64,000 nucleotides of DNA from Nonomuraea muscovyensis (GTDB lineage: Bacteria; Actinomycetota; Actinomycetes; Streptosporangiales; Streptosporangiaceae), in contig NZ_JACHJB010000001.1 in assembly GCF_014207745.1 (NCBI RefSeq), positions 2,604,001 through 2,668,000 of the forward strand, written 5' to 3'. Positions 61,776-64,000 of this stretch are shown here, piece after piece. The translations under genes and the position numbers were made by a program. A model generated the notes under the pieces. That model was not told the DNA's origin and made no database searches. It saw nothing but the letters and a program-made list of their open reading frames with translations. Numbering within the stretch: position 1 is the stretch's first letter; each line of letters begins with the position of its first letter.

Positions 61776-64000
61776 CTAGTGCTGGGCCATGTCGACGAAG
61801 CGGCTGTAGTGGCCCTGGAAGGCCACGGTCACGGTCGCCGTGGGACCGTTACGGTGCTTGGCCACGATCAGGTCGGCCTCACCGGCCCGCGGCGACTCCC
61901 GCTCGTAGGCGTCCTCGCGGTGCAGCAGGATGACCATGTCCGCGTCCTGCTCGATGCTGTTGTGGACGGAGATGCCGTTGGCGACGAAGTTGTGCGTGTC
62001 CAGCACCGTGGCGTCGTAGACCGGATGCTCGCCCATGCTCTCGATCGAGGCGACCTCGTCCCAGAAGACGTCGTTTGTCGCCAGCATCTCCAATCCGGCG
62101 TCGTCCAGGATCGTCGCCACCCGGGCGAGGCGCTCACGGCTGGGCGCATGCTTCCACAAGGTGCTGCCGCAGAACTGTGTCCCCAACTCGGCGGAAAACG
62201 CCCGCTGGGTCATGCCCTTCTCCGCCAGCGCGTCACGTACGCGGCCCCAGACCCCACGCGGAATCGTGTCGAGGTTCGTGTTGCCCTTGACCGCCCGCAA
62301 TGCCGAGATGCTGCAAGTGGCATGCTTGGCCCGTTCGCCGTGCACGCCCACCTTCTCCAGGAACCGGAGCTGGTTCTCCGCGCCGTAGACGTGCAGCTGA
62401 AATCCCGGCCGGTTGTCGCCCTTCTGCGTCGTCTTGACGCGAGTCATCACGTTGAACCTGAGGAGCAGTTGCGCGACGTCGTCGATCAGACGTCGACTCG
62501 TCGAGCCGTAGTAGATCCGCGACTGGCCCAGCTTTTCGTCCCACCAGACGCATCCGTCCGTCGCCCACAGATGCCGCAGGAACAGGGCGATCTGGTCCTT
62601 GGACAGAGAGAAGACCCCCTGGGGGACGAATTTCTCGTGACTACGAAGGCCGAACAGGCCCAGGTCGTCGAGCCAGGCGGCGATGGGGTTGCGCTTGCCG
62701 TGGGTGAGCCGGTAGGGGGCGGGCAGCCGCAGCGTGGTAACCCGCGCGGCTGCATATTCGTCGCGGATCGCGCTGACCCCGAAATGCAGAGCCGCCTTCG
62801 TGACCGCCTCCAGGCAAGCCTCGTCTCTGCTCGCGTACCGAATCGGCTGGTTCTTGACGAACGAACCATCTCCAATCATGTGCCCCAGAAGGACGACCTC
62901 CTCCGCGGGCCACTCCTGAAGATCCCGAGGGGCCAGGACGTGGCGCGGAACAGCGAGGCGGGTGCCTGGGCCGATCTCTCCCAGTGGACGCCAGCCGTCG
63001 TAGGTCATGAAGGGGTGGTTGGCCGTCGCCTTGACTTCCCGACCCGAGGTCAGCCGGAGCTTGAAGACCTCCTTCGTGCCGCTGGGGAAGACATGCGTCA
63101 TGGTGCGCCGCACGAGCCGCAGATTCGCGTCCAGAGACCACACGGGGATGTCGCGCTCACCCGACTCCAGGAGCTCGCCCATCGACACCTCGGCTCCCGT
63201 GTCGGCTCGGAGGACTCGGGCATCCGCCGTCAAGCAGCCCGACTCACGCAGATCGCTCACTTGGGGGCGTTTGTCCGTGCGCTGCTCGGGGCCACGGTTG
63301 AGCTGGGAGATGGCGATGACCGGGACCTCGAGCTCCTTTGCCAGCAGCTTGATGGCACGGGAGATCTCCGACACCTCGTTCTGGCGGCTCTCGGTCTTCT
63401 TCGGCGAGCTCATCAGCTGGAGGTAGTCGATGACCACGAACCTCAGGTCGTTGCGCTGCTTGAGCCGCCGGCACTTGGCCCGGATCTCCATCATCGACAT
63501 GTTGGGCGAGTCGTCGATGAACAGCGGGGCCTCGGCCACCTCGCTCATCCGGCGCGCGAGCCGGGTCCAGTCGTCGTCGCTCATCATGCCGGACCGCATC
63601 GACTGCAGCGACACCCGCGCCTCGGCCGACAGCAGGCGCATGGTGATCTCGTTGCGCGACATCTCCAGCGAGAAGATGACGGTGGTCATCCCGTGCTTGA
63701 TGGCCGCCGACCGGGCGAAGTCGAGCCCGAGCGTGCTGTTGTGCGTGGGGATGCAGCTTCTGCTCGCCAGGTACATGTGGTCGGCGTTGTCCACCTCGAC
63801 ACAGCGCACAGGCCGCGACCCGACGGGGCGTACATCCACGATGTGGCGGACGCGCGTCGAGGGGTGGGCGGTGCGGGCCTGCCGCTCCGCCTTGCGGGGC
63901 AGGCGGAACACCTTCTCCGCCGTGGTGAAACTGATCATGTAGCAGGTGGAGGGCGACCCCGTGTGGCCCCTGACCGGTTCGGTACGCATCGTCGCCCTGT
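61776..64000 (-). CDS. dnaB: replicative DNA helicase DnaB with two inteins, 5' end outside window
   Basis: DnaB unwinds DNA at the replication fork. After intein removal the visible extein reads STLGLDFARSAAIKHGMTTVIFSLEMSRNEITMRLLSAEARVSLQSM, VVIDYLQLM (Walker B), SRAIKLLAKELEVPVIAISQLNRGPEQRTDKRPQVSDLRESG, then SIEQDADMVILLHRED to FQGHYSRFVDMAQH. The N-terminal domain and Walker A lie beyond the window. Intein 1 interrupts the P-loop just before Ser-Thr; intein 2 lies between ESG and SIEQD. The stop TAG is in the CTAG that flanks the IS982 copy. Confidence 0.95.
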   Translation of the reverse strand, partial: RATMRTEPVRGHTGSPSTCYMISFTTAEKVFRLPRKAERQARTAHPSTRVRHIVDVRPVGSRPVRCVEVDNADHMYLASRSCIPTHNSTLGLDFARSAAIKHGMTTVIFSLEMSRNEITMRLLSAEARVSLQSMRSGMMSDDDWTRLARRMSEVAEAPLFIDDSPNMSMMEIRAKCRRLKQRNDLRFVVIDYLQLMSSPKKTESRQNEVSEISRAIKLLAKELEVPVIAISQLNRGPEQRTDKRPQVSDLRESGCLTADARVLRADTGAEVSMGELLESGERDIPVWSLDANLRLVRRTMTHVFPSGTKEVFKLRLTSGREVKATANHPFMTYDGWRPLGEIGPGTRLAVPRHVLAPRDLQEWPAEEVVLLGHMIGDGSFVKNQPIRYASRDEACLEAVTKAALHFGVSAIRDEYAAARVTTLRLPAPYRLTHGKRNPIAAWLDDLGLFGLRSHEKFVPQGVFSLSKDQIALFLRHLWATDGCVWWDEKLGQSRIYYGSTSRRLIDDVAQLLLRFNVMTRVKTTQKGDNRPGFQLHVYGAENQLRFLEKVGVHGERAKHATCSISALRAVKGNTNLDTIPRGVWGRVRDALAEKGMTQRAFSAELGTQFCGSTLWKHAPSRERLARVATILDDAGLEMLATNDVFWDEVASIESMGEHPVYDATVLDTHNFVANGISVHNSIEQDADMVILLHREDAYERESPRAGEADLIVAKHRNGPTATVTVAFQGHYSRFVDMAQH
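61959..63236 (-). other. DnaB intein 2, full-length with LAGLIDADG endonuclease
   Basis: This in-frame 426-residue element starts with Cys (CLTADARVLRADTG, block A) and ends VHN before Ser. Block B is VKATANHPFM (T-x-x-H at intein residues 71-74), block F VYDATVLDTHNFVANG and block G ISVHN. LLGHMIGDGS (about 116-125) and RHLWATDGC (221-229) are the two LAGLIDADG motifs. An HTH-like segment MTQRAFSAEL...RLARVATIL lies near 342-376. It is at the same ESG/SIEQD position as the Synechocystis Ssp DnaB intein, and self-splicing is expected: all key residues (Cys1, His in block B, C-terminal His-Asn, Ser+1) are present. Confidence 0.9.
63738..64000 (-). other. DnaB intein 1, C-terminal part only
   Basis: The visible ~88 residues end RPVRCVEVDNADHMYLASRSCIPTHN, block F and block G of an intein (C-terminal Thr-His-Asn, then Ser of the extein). 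It is inserted at the helicase P-loop, before STLGLDFA. The rest, including any endonuclease, lies beyond the window. Confidence 0.85.

Larger units (their letters stand above)
60771..61779. mobile_element. IS982-family insertion sequence
   Basis: The element has terminal inverted repeats: 60775 ATGATTGATGCCAAGG reads like the complement of the right end ending at 61775 (ATGATTGATGTAAAGG), with 10 identical bases first. Both ends are flanked by CTAG (60771-60774 and 61776-61779), which could be a 4-bp target duplication or part of the repeats. Length without the flanks is 1001 bp, normal for the family. The right CTAG contains the dnaB stop codon. Confidence 0.85.

Overview
The window is high-GC DNA with dense, often overlapping genes, GTG and TTG starts, F420-type oxidoreductases, DUF5063, TadA-associated proteins and many one-gene regulators. 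This is the signature of a large-genome soil actinomycete. The gene set looks most like Streptosporangiales (Nonomuraea-like), but that is inference from gene content, not a measured placement.

Layout. 1-10 kb: a cut-off SRPBCC protein, a TetR/GNAT pair divergent from an HxlR regulator, SURF1, an amidohydrolase, an amidase, an F420-type oxidoreductase with its TetR regulator and palindromic operator, and a secreted M15-like protein. 10.4-19 kb: core genes on the minus strand (asd, lysC, a DUF5063 gene, recR, ybaB, dnaX, SRP RNA), interrupted by a plus-strand GAF/winged-helix regulator between dnaX and ybaB. 19.05-23.8 kb: tRNA-Ser(GGA) and a decayed integrative element bounded by a 56-61 bp repeat of the tRNA 3' end. 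It holds an integrase remnant, an AfsR/SARP regulator and a small secreted peptide gene. 24-28.6 kb: a DrrC-like UvrA ATPase, then a TetR regulator and MFS pump that share an operator. 28.5-34.1 kb: a fucoside-utilisation locus (GH29 fucosidase, sugar ABC importer, ROK regulator). 34-41.9 kb: LysE exporter, zinc metallopeptidase, a ParB-like small protein, tRNA-Ser(CGA), tadA with two tandem TadA-associated proteins, upp, a small membrane protein with a PH-domain protein, an HTH-TPR regulator and a GntR regulator. 42-50.7 kb: NmrA/ABM/MarR locus, a divergent sliding-clamp paralogue downstream of a two-component system that is itself divergent from a DrrAB-like ABC exporter, an SMP-30 lactonase, AsnC and SoxR. 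50.7-58.1 kb: a Dpp/Opp-type importer in one operon with 5-dehydro-4-deoxyglucarate dehydratase, and an IclR regulator. 58.2-60.6 kb: a second two-component system and a DUF6223 protein. 60.8-64 kb: an IS982-family insertion abutting the stop codon of dnaB, whose product carries two inteins.

The most unusual items are the double-intein DnaB with an IS982 copy at its stop codon, the spare sliding clamp altered at conserved peptide-pocket positions and linked to an exporter and two-component system, and the decayed tRNA-Ser island with an NB-ARC/TPR regulator next to a small secreted peptide. Promoters and operators were called by eye from palindromes and -10 boxes; none was tested.
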